Origin: Actimicrobium sp034313845
GTDB taxonomy: Bacteria > Pseudomonadota > Gammaproteobacteria > Burkholderiales > Burkholderiaceae_D
Direction: 5' to 3' (one strand)
NCBI RefSeq assembly: GCF_034313845.1
Contig: NZ_JAVIWN010000004.1
DNA: 64,000 nucleotides
Positions within the stretch are counted from its first letter, which is position 1. Each line of letters opens with the position of its first letter. Shown here one piece after another: positions 36,281-45,310 of the stretch. The notes below the pieces were generated by a model that was given only the letters and a program-made list of their open reading frames with translations, had not been told where the DNA came from and searched no databases. Both the position numbers and the translations under genes were made by a program.

Positions 36281-36571
36281 CGAATGCACTGACTGCGGTA
36301 GTTGGTTCTGCATGCGCTCCGTCATGATCAAGCCGGGGGCGGCCCGGCAGCCGGACCGGCATGCGGTCCCTTCTTTTTGCTTCGCCAAAAAGAAGTAACC
36401 AAGAAAAAGGCGACCGCGAGACTGCTGCCCTTCGGGTTCCCAAAAACGGTAGCCAGCCAAGGGGAGGGTCGCAAACTCGCTTCGCTCAGACATGCGCCCC
36501 TCTTATCCCTTGTCTGACTACCGTTTTTGGCAGCTGCCTCAATGCGGAACAGGTCAACGTCAACTGCCAGG

Positions 36572-36620
36572 TCAACATCAACATCAACTTCAACATCAAC
36601 ATCAAAATCAACATCAACCC
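36572..36620 (-). repeat. Hexanucleotide tract in composite copy A
   Basis: About eight imperfect copies of TCAACA on the plus strand (GATGTT type on the minus), with TCAACT, TCAAAA and TCAACC variants. The equivalent tract in copy B is longer and more regular, so copy number varies between the elements. Confidence 0.85.
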
Positions 36621-36638
36621 ACACAACACCCCGTCAAT

Positions 36639-36669
36639 CGTAGGGTGCAATAACCGCAGGGCATTGCAC
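36639..36669 (-). repeat. REP-like palindrome bounding composite copy A
   Basis: Exact REP core at the high-coordinate edge of composite copy A, 23 bp beyond the end of the NHL-repeat gene. Same orientation as the copy at 36250. Confidence 0.9.
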
Positions 36670-36692
36670 CGAACATCCGCTCACGCGCTAGC

Positions 36693-38816
36693 CTATTTTT
36701 TAAGCACCAGTCGCAGCACAGCATTCTCATTAATCACCGCCAGCGTCGACACGCCGGACATCGCGAGTGCGATCGGTTGCGCAAGACTGCCAGGCAAAAC
36801 GCCGGTGCGAATACCCACCGATCCTGGCACCCCGGCGACGGTTGTTACTTGGCCTGATGGCGCTATCCTGCGCACCGTATTGTTATCGGTATCGGCGACA
36901 TACACGTTGCCGAATCCGTCAGCAGTCAACCCTTGAGGAGTACGAAACCGCGCCGCAACACCCAGTCCGTCGACCGAGCCTTTTTCCAGTACCCGGCCAG
37001 CCCACGTCGTGACGACACCATCCGATGTGATCTTGCGGATCGTCCCGTAGACCGGCTGGCTGAGCATGACATTTCCGGACAGATCGACCGCGATACCGGC
37101 TGGATTGAGGAAGCGCGCTGCCGCGCCGACACCATCGTCGCTGCCATATCTTCCAGCGCTGCCCGCCAGCGTCGAGACCACACCGGCCGCCGACATTTTG
37201 CGTACCGTATGGTTGCCGGTATCGGCGACATACAGGTTCTGGGCCGCGTCGATGGCGATTCCTTCCGGTTCAAAAAAACGCGCGAGGCTGCCAGGTCCGT
37301 CCGCTCTGCCGGGCGACGCAGCGGCACCGGCGATTGTTGTCACCACACCGGCTGGTGTGATTTTGCGGATGGTCGAATTAAAGGTGTCGGCCACGAACAG
37401 ATTTCCGAGCGTATCAGCAACAATCCCGCGCGGGTAACTGAAACTTGCACCGGCACCGGTGCCATCGACACTGCCCTGCTTGCCATTCCCGGCCAGTTCA
37501 CTGACCACGCCGGCCGGTGTGATCTTGAGGATCACGTGGTTCAATGTATCGACCACATACCAGTTGCCGGACGGGTCGCTCGTGACACCACTGAGACTGT
37601 CAAAACGCGCCTTCGACCCACTGCCATTGACCCGCCCCAGTTCCAGCTCTTTTCCGGCCAGGGTGGTGAGGGTAGTCCCGCCGGTGATCACATGGACGCC
37701 GAATTGCCCTGTCACCGACAGTGTCCCGGACGGGTCGACAGCAATGCCGGTCGGCATTCTTACCTGCGGTTGGCCAGCCAGCGGCGCATTGACCGGCAAG
37801 GTCGTCACGACACCCCGTTGCGTGATCCGGCGAATCCGTTGTGCGTACTGATCGGCACCGTATAGCGTGCCCGTCGGATCAATGGCCAGATTCGATAGCC
37901 CCTCGAAACCGGCCGCCGCACCAGTGCCATCCCTGAGTCCGAAATTGGCCAGCGACCCGGCCAGCGTCGTCACGACACCGGCCGGTGTGACCTTGCGCAG
38001 CAGGCCGTTGCCGGCATCGGCCACAAAGATATTGCGGGACGCATCCGTGACCAGACCCTGCGGATTACTGAAACGTGCCGCACTACGCACACCATTGAGG
38101 TTTCCGGCCATGCCCGCGCTGCCAGCCAGCGTCGTCACCACGCCGCGTGGACTGATCGACCTGAGCGTGTGGTTATAGGTATCACCGACGATCAAGGTGC
38201 CAGTGGCATCGACCGCGATTCCTTGCGGAAAACAAAAAAGCGCTGCGCTACCTCGCCCGTCCGTGCTGCCAATCACGCCGACACGTCCGGCGATGGTCGT
38301 GACGACTCCTTGGGGCGTGACCTTGCGGATGGTCTGGTTGTTGGTATCGGCTACATACAAATTGCCGGCGTGATCGATCGCAATACTTTGCGGATAGTAA
38401 AAGCGCGCAGCCGCGCCGTTACCGTCGGCCGCGCCCGGGGTGGACATCGCCCCCGCCAGCGTGCTCACGCCCCCATCGGGGAGCACCTTGCGGATTACAT
38501 GATTCTGCCAGTCCGCGACATAGCGGTTACCGGCAGCATCGACCGCAATCCCGACCGGATAGTTGAAGCGCGCCTGACTGCCGACACCGCTTAAATTACC
38601 AATGCCACCGATTGACCCTGCGACAAACGACAGTCCCGGCTGTGCTGACCGGGCAGGCAAGACGACCGCATCCGGAGATAGGGGCAATGCCTTTGCGACG
38701 TTCAGCGCGAAGGGATCAACACCGGCTCCACAGACCAGTAGCCCCAGAAAAAACAGGACTCGCGCCAGCTTGCGTGCCGCATTCGGGGCACGCTGAAAGA
38801 GAAAATGGAAGGACAT
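36693..38816 (-). CDS. Exported NHL-repeat beta-propeller protein
   Basis: A 707-aa protein with an N-terminal hydrophobic signal (ARVLFFLGLLVCGAG) followed by eleven complete NHL-type repeats of 53-57 residues and a final half repeat. Each follows the pattern RF..P.GIA.D..GN.YVAD..N..IRK..P.G.V.TLAG. Two repeats (the fifth and sixth) are degenerate. Twelve blades suggest two six-bladed propellers in tandem. NHL proteins act as binding scaffolds; no enzyme motif is present. It is probably periplasmic or surface-exposed; the cysteine does not form a good lipobox. The stop lies 23 bp from composite copy A. Confidence 0.9.
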   Translation of the reverse strand: MSFHFLFQRAPNAARKLARVLFFLGLLVCGAGVDPFALNVAKALPLSPDAVVLPARSAQPGLSFVAGSIGGIGNLSGVGSQARFNYPVGIAVDAAGNRYVADWQNHVIRKVLPDGGVSTLAGAMSTPGAADGNGAAARFYYPQSIAIDHAGNLYVADTNNQTIRKVTPQGVVTTIAGRVGVIGSTDGRGSAALFCFPQGIAVDATGTLIVGDTYNHTLRSISPRGVVTTLAGSAGMAGNLNGVRSAARFSNPQGLVTDASRNIFVADAGNGLLRKVTPAGVVTTLAGSLANFGLRDGTGAAAGFEGLSNLAIDPTGTLYGADQYAQRIRRITQRGVVTTLPVNAPLAGQPQVRMPTGIAVDPSGTLSVTGQFGVHVITGGTTLTTLAGKELELGRVNGSGSKARFDSLSGVTSDPSGNWYVVDTLNHVILKITPAGVVSELAGNGKQGSVDGTGAGASFSYPRGIVADTLGNLFVADTFNSTIRKITPAGVVTTIAGAAASPGRADGPGSLARFFEPEGIAIDAAQNLYVADTGNHTVRKMSAAGVVSTLAGSAGRYGSDDGVGAAARFLNPAGIAVDLSGNVMLSQPVYGTIRKITSDGVVTTWAGRVLEKGSVDGLGVAARFRTPQGLTADGFGNVYVADTDNNTVRRIAPSGQVTTVAGVPGSVGIRTGVLPGSLAQPIALAMSGVSTLAVINENAVLRLVLKK

Positions 38817-39262
38817 CCGTTCGCCTGAGTGACGTTAACAGCACGCGGCTGCAGACGATAAAAATACACTGCGCCGTCGATAGCGATGACGCAATTTGAT
38901 TGTGGTTTGATCTTGCTCATCAAGGCCGAAGCCGGATGACCGGGTGGACAAAAATCGATTGAGTAACGCGCTTGCTAACAATGGTTTTAAATCGATACTT
39001 ACTTACATTCAATCAGAGATTGAAGATGATCAACTTTTAAGGAATTCATCCTCCAAGTTGTGATCGACACGCTCACCGCCGCCGAGGGCGGTCATGTCAG
39101 GCGCATAACCCACCGTTGACGCCTGCGGTCTTATCCCACTTTCCACTCAATGTTTCATCTCGCCACGACCGATCCAGTCGTGGATGCGCCAGACGTACCC
39201 AGCCCATTCGCCCGGCCTGCATCAACCATTACAACAACTCGCCCATTCTCGAGGAGACCTTC
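38817..39262. other. Intergenic region between NHL gene and putP
   Basis: A 446-bp divergent gap, AT-rich between about 38935 and 39065. Apart from the inverted repeat at 39008-39024 I see no clear promoter boxes. The frame open from 39116 into putP is treated as non-coding because the family start and ribosome-binding site are at 39263. Confidence 0.5.
39008..39024. promoter_or_regulatory. Inverted repeat upstream of putP
   Basis: Perfect 7-bp arms TTCAATC/GATTGAA with a 3-base spacer in the AT-rich part of the gap, 240 bp before putP. A candidate regulator site; the binding protein is unknown. Confidence 0.35.
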
Positions 39263-40747
39263 ATGAACTTTACCGATCCTACCGTGATCATGTTCAGCAT
39301 TTACCTGTTCGCCATGCTCTTCATCGGCGTCCTGGGTTACCGCAGAACGAACAATCTTGACGACTACATCCTGGGCGGACGCAGTCTGGGCAGCTTTGTC
39401 ACCGCGCTGTCGGCGGGCGCGTCGGATATGAGCGGCTGGCTGCTCATGGGCTTGCCGGGTGCCATTTACCTAACGGGAGTGAGCGAGGCATGGATCGCCG
39501 TCGGTCTATCCATGGGTGCCTACCTGAATTGGCGCTTTGTCGCCGCCCGGCTGCGCTTGTACACCGAGCGCGCCAACAACGCACTCACGCTGCCGGACTA
39601 TTTTTCAAATCGCTTTGAAGACAAGCAAAACCTGCTGCGCATTCTGACCACCGTGGTGATTCTGGTGTTCTTCACGATCTATTGCGCCTCTGGCGTGGTG
39701 GCAGGCGCACGCCTGTTCGAGAACATGTTCGGCCTGCCCTACCAGACGGCACTGTGGGTCGGTGCGGCGTGCACGATTGCCTATGTGTTCATCGGCGGTT
39801 TTCTGGCAGTCAGCTGGACCGACACGATTCAGGCTTCGCTCATTTTCACGGCACTCATCGTGGCACCCGCGGTAGCTTATTTCGCCGTCACCACGGGACT
39901 GCAACCGACGCAAACGATGGCTGCGCTGATGGAGCCAGCCCAATCAGACATCTTGCAGGGCGCGTCGTTTGTCGGCGTCGTCTCGCTGCTGGCGTGGGGC
40001 CTGGGCTATTTCGGCCAGCCGCATATTCTGGTGCGCTTCATGGCAGCGCAATCCGCCAGCACCATCCCTGCGGCGCGCCGGATCAGCATGACCTGGATGA
40101 TTCTGTGCCTGGCCGGCGCGGTGGCGGTTGGCTATATCGGCATTCCGTATTTTCTGATGCATCCGGATGGTGCCCTGGCGGTCAACGCCAACTCGGAGAC
40201 CGTGTTTATCGAACTGACCAAGCAATTGTTCAATCCCTGGATCGGTGGCGTGCTGCTGGCGGCCATTCTGGCGGCGGTCATGAGCACCTTGTCGTGCCAG
40301 TTGCTGGTCTGTTCCAGCGCGCTGACCGAAGACATCTATCACACCTTCCTGCGCAAGGACGCCGGTCACAGCGAGCTGGTCTGGGTTGGTCGCGGCATGG
40401 TCATGGCCATCGCGCTGGTCGCCATTGTCATCGCCGGCGATCCCGAGTCGAAAGTGCTCGGCATGGTCAGCTACGCCTGGGCCGGCTTCGGTGCGGCGTT
40501 CGGACCGGCGGTCATCCTGTCGCTGTTCTGGTCGCACATGACGCGTAACGGCGCACTGGCCGGGATTCTTGTCGGGGCCGTGACGGTGCTGGTCTGGAAG
40601 CAGTTTGGCTGGCTGGGGTTATACGAAATCGTTCCGGGCTTCCTGTTTGCCTGGATCGCTACGGTGGTAGTAAGCCGCATGAGTCAGCCATCGCAGACCA
40701 TGCTATCGAAGCATGAGGCGGTGGAACTGGAGTTGAGCAAGCTCTGA
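39263..40747 (+). CDS. putP: Sodium/proline symporter
   Basis: A 494-aa solute:sodium symporter with about thirteen membrane helices. The sequence GGRSLGSFVTALSAGASDMS, continuing into SGWLLMGLPGA, matches the sodium and proline-binding region of E. coli PutP closely, as do NNALTLPDYFSNRFEDK and FFTIYCASGVVAGARLFE. The start at 39263 (MNFTDPTVIM) has GAGGAGA before it. No putA gene is nearby, so regulation is probably independent of proline dehydrogenase. It ends 48 bp before composite copy B. Confidence 0.95.
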   Translation: MNFTDPTVIMFSIYLFAMLFIGVLGYRRTNNLDDYILGGRSLGSFVTALSAGASDMSGWLLMGLPGAIYLTGVSEAWIAVGLSMGAYLNWRFVAARLRLYTERANNALTLPDYFSNRFEDKQNLLRILTTVVILVFFTIYCASGVVAGARLFENMFGLPYQTALWVGAACTIAYVFIGGFLAVSWTDTIQASLIFTALIVAPAVAYFAVTTGLQPTQTMAALMEPAQSDILQGASFVGVVSLLAWGLGYFGQPHILVRFMAAQSASTIPAARRISMTWMILCLAGAVAVGYIGIPYFLMHPDGALAVNANSETVFIELTKQLFNPWIGGVLLAAILAAVMSTLSCQLLVCSSALTEDIYHTFLRKDAGHSELVWVGRGMVMAIALVAIVIAGDPESKVLGMVSYAWAGFGAAFGPAVILSLFWSHMTRNGALAGILVGAVTVLVWKQFGWLGLYEIVPGFLFAWIATVVVSRMSQPSQTMLSKHEAVELELSKL

Positions 40748-40795
40748 GTTGGAAGAGGATGTTCATGGCGCAACATGAACAGTTTCAGGGAGACG

Positions 40796-40826
40796 GTGCA
40801 ATGCCCTTCGGTTATTGCACCCTACG
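40796..40826 (+). repeat. REP-like palindrome bounding composite copy B
   Basis: Exact REP core at the low-coordinate edge of copy B, 48 bp after the putP stop. Confidence 0.9.
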
Positions 40827-40849
40827 ATTTAGGGGTAGTTGTAGGGGGT

Positions 40850-40921
40850 GATGTTGATGTTGATGTTGATGTTGATGTTGATGTTGATGTTGATGTTGAT
40901 GTTGACTTTGACTTTGACTTT
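40850..40921 (+). repeat. Hexanucleotide tandem repeat in composite copy B
   Basis: Nine exact GATGTT units followed by three GACTTT units. It would encode alternating Val-Asp if translated, but no supporting start or gene context exists. Likely variable in length between strains. Confidence 0.95.
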
Positions 40922-41196
40922 GACCTGCCCCGCATTGAAGCAGCTGCCAAAAGCCGGAGTCAGGCAGGGGATCAGAGGGACGCATGTCTGAGCGAAGCGA
41001 GTTTGCGGCCCTCCCCCTGCCTGGCTCCGGCTTTTGGGAACCCGAAGGGCAGCCGCTTCGCGGTCGCCTTTTTCTTGGTTACTTCTTTTTGGCGAAGCAA
41101 AAAGAAGGGACCGCATGCCGGTCCGGCTGCCGGGCCGCCCCCGGCTTGGTCATGACGAAGCGCATGCAGGATCAGTAACCGCAGTCGGTGCATTCG

Positions 41197-41227
41197 GTGC
41201 AATGCCCTTCGGTTATTGCACCCTACG
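41197..41227 (+). repeat. REP-like palindrome bounding composite copy B
   Basis: Exact REP core at the high-coordinate edge of copy B, about 57 bp from the purL stop, preceded by the GGTGCATTC flank. Confidence 0.9.
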
Positions 41228-41284
41228 ATTTTTGGAGACCCGAAGGACAGCCGAAAAACCGGCATGTCCTGGTCATGGTCCCCG

Positions 41285-44200
41285 TTACCCCACCCACTTA
41301 CGCGCATTGCGAAACATCCGCATCCACGGCGCATCCTCACCCCACTGTTCCGGATGCCACGAATGCAGCGTGCTGCGAAAGACCCGCTCGGCATGCGGCA
41401 TCAGCACCGTGAAGCGGCCGTCCGGTGTCGTCACCGAACTGATGCCGTCCGGCGAGCCGTTCGGGTTGTACGGATAGTCTTCGGTGACTTTGCCTTTGTT
41501 GTCGACATAACGCAGCGCCACCAGTGCGGTCTTGATGTCGCCCGTCAGCATGAAATCGGCATAGCCTTCGCCATGCGCGACCGCAATCGGCGTGCGGGTG
41601 CCAGCCATGCCGTCGAAGAAAATTGACGGCGAGTCAGCGATCTCGACCATGCCGAAGCGTGCTTCAAATTGCTCCGACTTGTTGCGGGTGAATTTCGGCC
41701 AGGCTTGCGCGCCCGGGATGATGGACTTCAGATTGCTCATCATCTGGCAGCCGTTGCAGATACCCAGACCGAAGGTATCGGTGCGCTGGAAAAAGAGCGC
41801 GAACTGTTCGGCCAGCGCCGGGTTGAACAGAATCGTTTTGGCCCAGCCTTCACCGGCTCCCAGCACGTCACCGTACGAAAAGCCGCCGACCGCAATGACC
41901 CCCTTGAAATCAGCCAGATTCGCGCGTCCGGCAATCAAATCACTCATGTGCACATCGATGGCAGTGAAGCCGGCCTTGTGCATCACGTAGGCGGTTTCAA
42001 TATGCGAATTGACACCCTGCTCGCGCAGGATCGCGACTTTCGGCCGCACGCCGGTAGCGATGAACGGTGCTGCGATGTCTTCTTGCGGATCGAAAGTCAG
42101 CACCGGCGAGATGCCCGGATCATGCTTGTCGACGATGCGGGCGTATTCGGCGTCGGCGCAAGCCGGATTGTCGCGCAAGCGCGCGATGCGCCAGCTGGTC
42201 TCGCTCCAGAAATGATGCAGGTCGATGCGCGGATGCTGATAGATCACCTTGGCATCGCGTGTGAATTCAATCGCGCCACGCTCGTTGAGCTTGCCGATGA
42301 TGTGGCTGCAGGCACCGAGATTGAAGCTGCGCAGCACGTTCATCACATCCGATTTTTCGTCGGCGCGAACCTGGATCACGGCACCGAGTTCTTCATTGAA
42401 CAAGGCACGCAAGCTCAGCTCGTTGCGCCGCTCGCTGACTTGCGAGGCCCAGTTTTTTGAATCGCCCCAATCAGCCGCGTGTTCGCTTTCCATCGCGATG
42501 ATGTCGAGGTTGACCGTGATGCCGGCACGACCGGCAAAGGCCATTTCGCACAGCGTCGCAAACAGGCCACCATCGGAACGGTCGTGGTACGCCAGGAGCT
42601 GGCCGCCGGCATTGAGTTGCTGGATCGCGGCAAAGAATGCCTTGAGGTCATCGGCGCTGTCGAGGTCCGGCGTGATGTCACCAAGCTGCTGGTAAACCTG
42701 CGCCAGTGCCGAGGCACCAATCCGGTTTTTGCCGCGCCCGAGGTCGATGACGATCAGTGCCGTCTCGCCCAGATCGGTGCGCAGTTGCGGCGTCAGCGAG
42801 CGCCGGATATCGGTTACCGGCGCGAACGCCGAGACGATCAGCGAGACCGGCGACATGACCGATTTGTCGGCCGCGTCTTCTTTCCAGGTGGTGCGCATCG
42901 ACAGCGAATCCTTGCCGACCGGGATGCTGATACCCAGTGCCGGGCACAGCTCCATGCCGATCGCCTTGACGGTATCGAACAGCGCCGCATCCTGCCCCGG
43001 CTGGCCGCATGCGGCCATCCAGTTAGCCGACAACTTGATATCGGAGAGCTCGGCAATGGCTGCTGCGGCGATGTTGGTGATGGCTTCACCGACGGCCATG
43101 CGGCCCGATGCAGCGGCGTTGATAACGGCCAGCGGCGTGCGCTCGCCCATCGACATCGCTTCGCCGAGGTAGCCTTCAAAACTCATCGCGGTCACCGCGC
43201 AATCGGCCACCGGCACTTGCCATGGTCCGACCATCTGGTCACGCACGCTGGTGGCACCGACGGTGCGATCACCAATCGTAATCAGGAACGATTTGTCCCC
43301 CACGGTGGGCAGTCGCAACACGCGCTGGGCGGCGTCGGCCAGGTCAATGCCGGTCAGGTCCATCGGTGGAAATGACTGGACGACGTGACTGGCTTCGCGA
43401 TGCATTTTCGGTGGTTTGCCGAGCAGGACATTCATCGGCATGTCGACCGGCGTGTTGTCATGGGCCGGATCGATCACCTTCAGCTGGCGCTCTTCGGTGG
43501 CGGTACCGACGACGGCAAACAGACAGCGTTCACGCTCGCACAAATACGTGAACAGCGGCAGGCTCAGCGGATCAATCGCCAGCACGTAACGCTCCTGTGA
43601 TTCGTTGCTCCAGATTTCCTTGGGAGCCATGCCGCTCTCTTCGAGCGGCACCTTGCGCAAGTCGAAAATCGCACCGCGTTTGGCATCGTTGGTAATTTCC
43701 GGGAAGGCATTCGACAGACCACCGGCACCGACATCATGGATCGACAGGACCGGATTCTCGGCACCCATTTGCCAGCAGCAGTTGATGACTTCCTGCGCGC
43801 GTCGCTCCATCTCGGGGTTGCCGCGCTGGACCGAATCAAAATCGAGGTCGGCAGTATTCGATCCCGTTGCCATCGACGAGGCGGCGCTGCCGCCCATGCC
43901 GATACGCATGCCGGGACCACCGAGTTGAATCAGCAAACTTCCTACCGGCAGGTCGTTCTTTTTGGTGTGCTGGTCGGCGATGCTACCGATACCACCAGCA
44001 ATCATGATCGGCTTGTGATAACCAAACACGGTGCCGCTGACATGCTGTTCGTAAGTGCGGAAATAGCCGCTCAGGATAGGCCGGCCAAATTCATTGTTGA
44101 ATGCGGCCGCGCCGATCGGCCCGTCGATCATGATTTGCAGTGCCGACGCGATGCGCTCGGGCTTGCCGTAGACGGGGCCGGACACTTTCGGGTCCGCAAT

Positions 44201-45310
44201 CGGGGTCGTGACATCGCGGGCATTTTCCCAGGCATGCACGGCACCGGGCAGCATCAGGTTCGATACGGTGAAACCGCTCAGGCCAGCTTTCGGTTTGGCA
44301 CCGCGACCGGTCGCGCCTTCATCGCGGATCTCGCCACCGGCACCGGTCGCAGCACCCTGGAACGGCGCGATCGCGGTCGGATGGTTGTGCGTCTCGACCT
44401 TCATCAGGATGTGGGTCAACTCCTGCGAGGCGGCGTACTCGTTAGCAGACAGCGTTCCGCTGGCTGCACCACGCGGATAAAAGCGCATCACGCTGGCACC
44501 TTCGATGATCGACGAGTTATCGCTGTAGGCGACGATGGTGCCTTGCGGGTGCAGTTCGTGGGTATTGCGGATCATGCCGAACAGCGTCATGTCCTGCGCG
44601 ACACCGTCAATGGTCCAGTCGGCATTGAAAATCTTGTGGCGACAATGTTCGGAATTGGCTTGCGCGAACATCATCAGTTCGACATCGGTCGGATTGCGTC
44701 CGGCTTGCGTGAATGCCTCGGCCAGATAATCGATTTCATCGCCGGACAAGGCCAGTCCGAGTTCGGTATTGGCGGCCACCAGCGCGGCCTTGCCTCCACC
44801 GGTCAGATCGATCGTCGCAAGCGGTTTGGCATCGAGTTCGCGGAACAGGGCAGCGGCATCCTCGGCCTGACGCAAGACCATCTCAGTCATCCTGTCATGC
44901 AAGGCATCGGCCACGCCGCGCACGCTGGCGTCGGCCAGATGCTTGACGCCGCGCAGCAGACCGGCCTTGACCCGCACGTGATAAACGATGCCGCGTTCGA
45001 TGCGACGGACCGCCGTCATACCGCAATTGCGGGCGATGTCGGTGGCCTTGCTGGCCCATGGCGAGATCGTGCCAAGGCGCGGGATGACGACAAATTCGTC
45101 ACCATCGGCCGCACCCGAAAACGGCTCGCCGTACATCAGCAGACCAGCGAGCCGGTCCTGCTCGGACGGGGGCAGCGTCGTGCTGACATCAACAAAATGG
45201 AGGTAGCGACCCGTGACCGAAATGATCGCGTGATCGACCTTCTGCAATTGCGCTAACAGGCGTTGGGAACGAAAAGCGGAGAGCGCGTTGGAGCCCGGCA
45301 AAATCAACAT
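41285..45310 (-). CDS. purL: Phosphoribosylformylglycinamidine synthase
   Basis: A 1341-aa single-chain enzyme of purine synthesis: FGAR + glutamine + ATP gives FGAM. The N-terminal PurS-like and linker regions are followed by two AIRS-type ATP domains (for example SEHCRHKIFNADW, KVETHNHPTAI and GAGGEIRDEGATGRG) and a C-terminal class I glutaminase with the nucleophile Cys in LGICNGCQM and the His-Glu in AHGEGYAD. The length is normal for the large Gram-negative form. The start at 45310 (MLILPGSNA) is the family start; upstream in-frame ATG at 45406 adds a basic extension that is not conserved. No clear Shine-Dalgarno. Monocistronic. Confidence 0.98.
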   Translation of the reverse strand: MLILPGSNALSAFRSQRLLAQLQKVDHAIISVTGRYLHFVDVSTTLPPSEQDRLAGLLMYGEPFSGAADGDEFVVIPRLGTISPWASKATDIARNCGMTAVRRIERGIVYHVRVKAGLLRGVKHLADASVRGVADALHDRMTEMVLRQAEDAAALFRELDAKPLATIDLTGGGKAALVAANTELGLALSGDEIDYLAEAFTQAGRNPTDVELMMFAQANSEHCRHKIFNADWTIDGVAQDMTLFGMIRNTHELHPQGTIVAYSDNSSIIEGASVMRFYPRGAASGTLSANEYAASQELTHILMKVETHNHPTAIAPFQGAATGAGGEIRDEGATGRGAKPKAGLSGFTVSNLMLPGAVHAWENARDVTTPIADPKVSGPVYGKPERIASALQIMIDGPIGAAAFNNEFGRPILSGYFRTYEQHVSGTVFGYHKPIMIAGGIGSIADQHTKKNDLPVGSLLIQLGGPGMRIGMGGSAASSMATGSNTADLDFDSVQRGNPEMERRAQEVINCCWQMGAENPVLSIHDVGAGGLSNAFPEITNDAKRGAIFDLRKVPLEESGMAPKEIWSNESQERYVLAIDPLSLPLFTYLCERERCLFAVVGTATEERQLKVIDPAHDNTPVDMPMNVLLGKPPKMHREASHVVQSFPPMDLTGIDLADAAQRVLRLPTVGDKSFLITIGDRTVGATSVRDQMVGPWQVPVADCAVTAMSFEGYLGEAMSMGERTPLAVINAAASGRMAVGEAITNIAAAAIAELSDIKLSANWMAACGQPGQDAALFDTVKAIGMELCPALGISIPVGKDSLSMRTTWKEDAADKSVMSPVSLIVSAFAPVTDIRRSLTPQLRTDLGETALIVIDLGRGKNRIGASALAQVYQQLGDITPDLDSADDLKAFFAAIQQLNAGGQLLAYHDRSDGGLFATLCEMAFAGRAGITVNLDIIAMESEHAADWGDSKNWASQVSERRNELSLRALFNEELGAVIQVRADEKSDVMNVLRSFNLGACSHIIGKLNERGAIEFTRDAKVIYQHPRIDLHHFWSETSWRIARLRDNPACADAEYARIVDKHDPGISPVLTFDPQEDIAAPFIATGVRPKVAILREQGVNSHIETAYVMHKAGFTAIDVHMSDLIAGRANLADFKGVIAVGGFSYGDVLGAGEGWAKTILFNPALAEQFALFFQRTDTFGLGICNGCQMMSNLKSIIPGAQAWPKFTRNKSEQFEARFGMVEIADSPSIFFDGMAGTRTPIAVAHGEGYADFMLTGDIKTALVALRYVDNKGKVTEDYPYNPNGSPDGISSVTTPDGRFTVLMPHAERVFRSTLHSWHPEQWGEDAPWMRMFRNARKWVG

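Larger units (their letters stand above)
36250..36669 (-). repeat. REP-bounded composite element, copy A
   Basis: A 420-bp element bounded by two REPs in the same orientation, nearly matching 40796-41227 in reverse complement. Inside, read on the minus strand: a hexanucleotide tract (GATGTT type, 36572-36620), a 24-bp interrupted stem (36440-36463 with 36507-36530), and a perfect 10-bp hairpin CTTCTTTTTG/CAAAAAGAAG at 36370-36395. Flanking the last is a strongly conserved block. Several translated frames across it (Val-Asp repeats, LLFASPKRSNQEKG) are by-products of the repeat and not genes. No transposase is encoded. Confidence 0.9.
40796..41227 (+). repeat. REP-bounded composite element, copy B
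   Basis: A 432-bp element with REPs in direct orientation at both ends, inverted relative to copy A. Order on the plus strand: REP, hexamer tract (40850-40921), 24-bp near-perfect stem (40947-40970 with 41014-41037; one T-G wobble), conserved block with a perfect 10-bp hairpin (41082-41107), REP. The stem arms differ in sequence from copy A while keeping pairing. It fills most of the 537-bp gap between putP and purL; the remainder shows nothing. Confidence 0.9.

Noticed and set aside
36361..36936. Frame of 191 codons across composite copy A
   Set aside because: It is made of the hexamer tract and conserved repeat block and runs into antisense of the NHL gene; no gene features.
40850..40921. 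Possible CRISPR array
   Set aside because: Six-base contiguous units with no spacers; no cas genes nearby (the Cas4-like domain belongs to the helicase).
40775..41155. Frame with Val-Asp repeats across composite copy B
   Set aside because: The repeated dipeptide is only the hexanucleotide tract translated; the rest is shared non-coding repeat.
36250..41227. Composite transposon carrying putP and the NHL gene
   Set aside because: The end repeats encode no transposase, no target-site duplication is visible, and each end element is itself a complete REP-bounded unit.
43736..45256. 506-codon frame opposite purL, and similar long antisense frames (for example 18334-19617, 10507-11955, 52509-53768)
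   Set aside because: They lie wholly opposite well-supported genes and arise from high-GC codon bias; translations show no family features.
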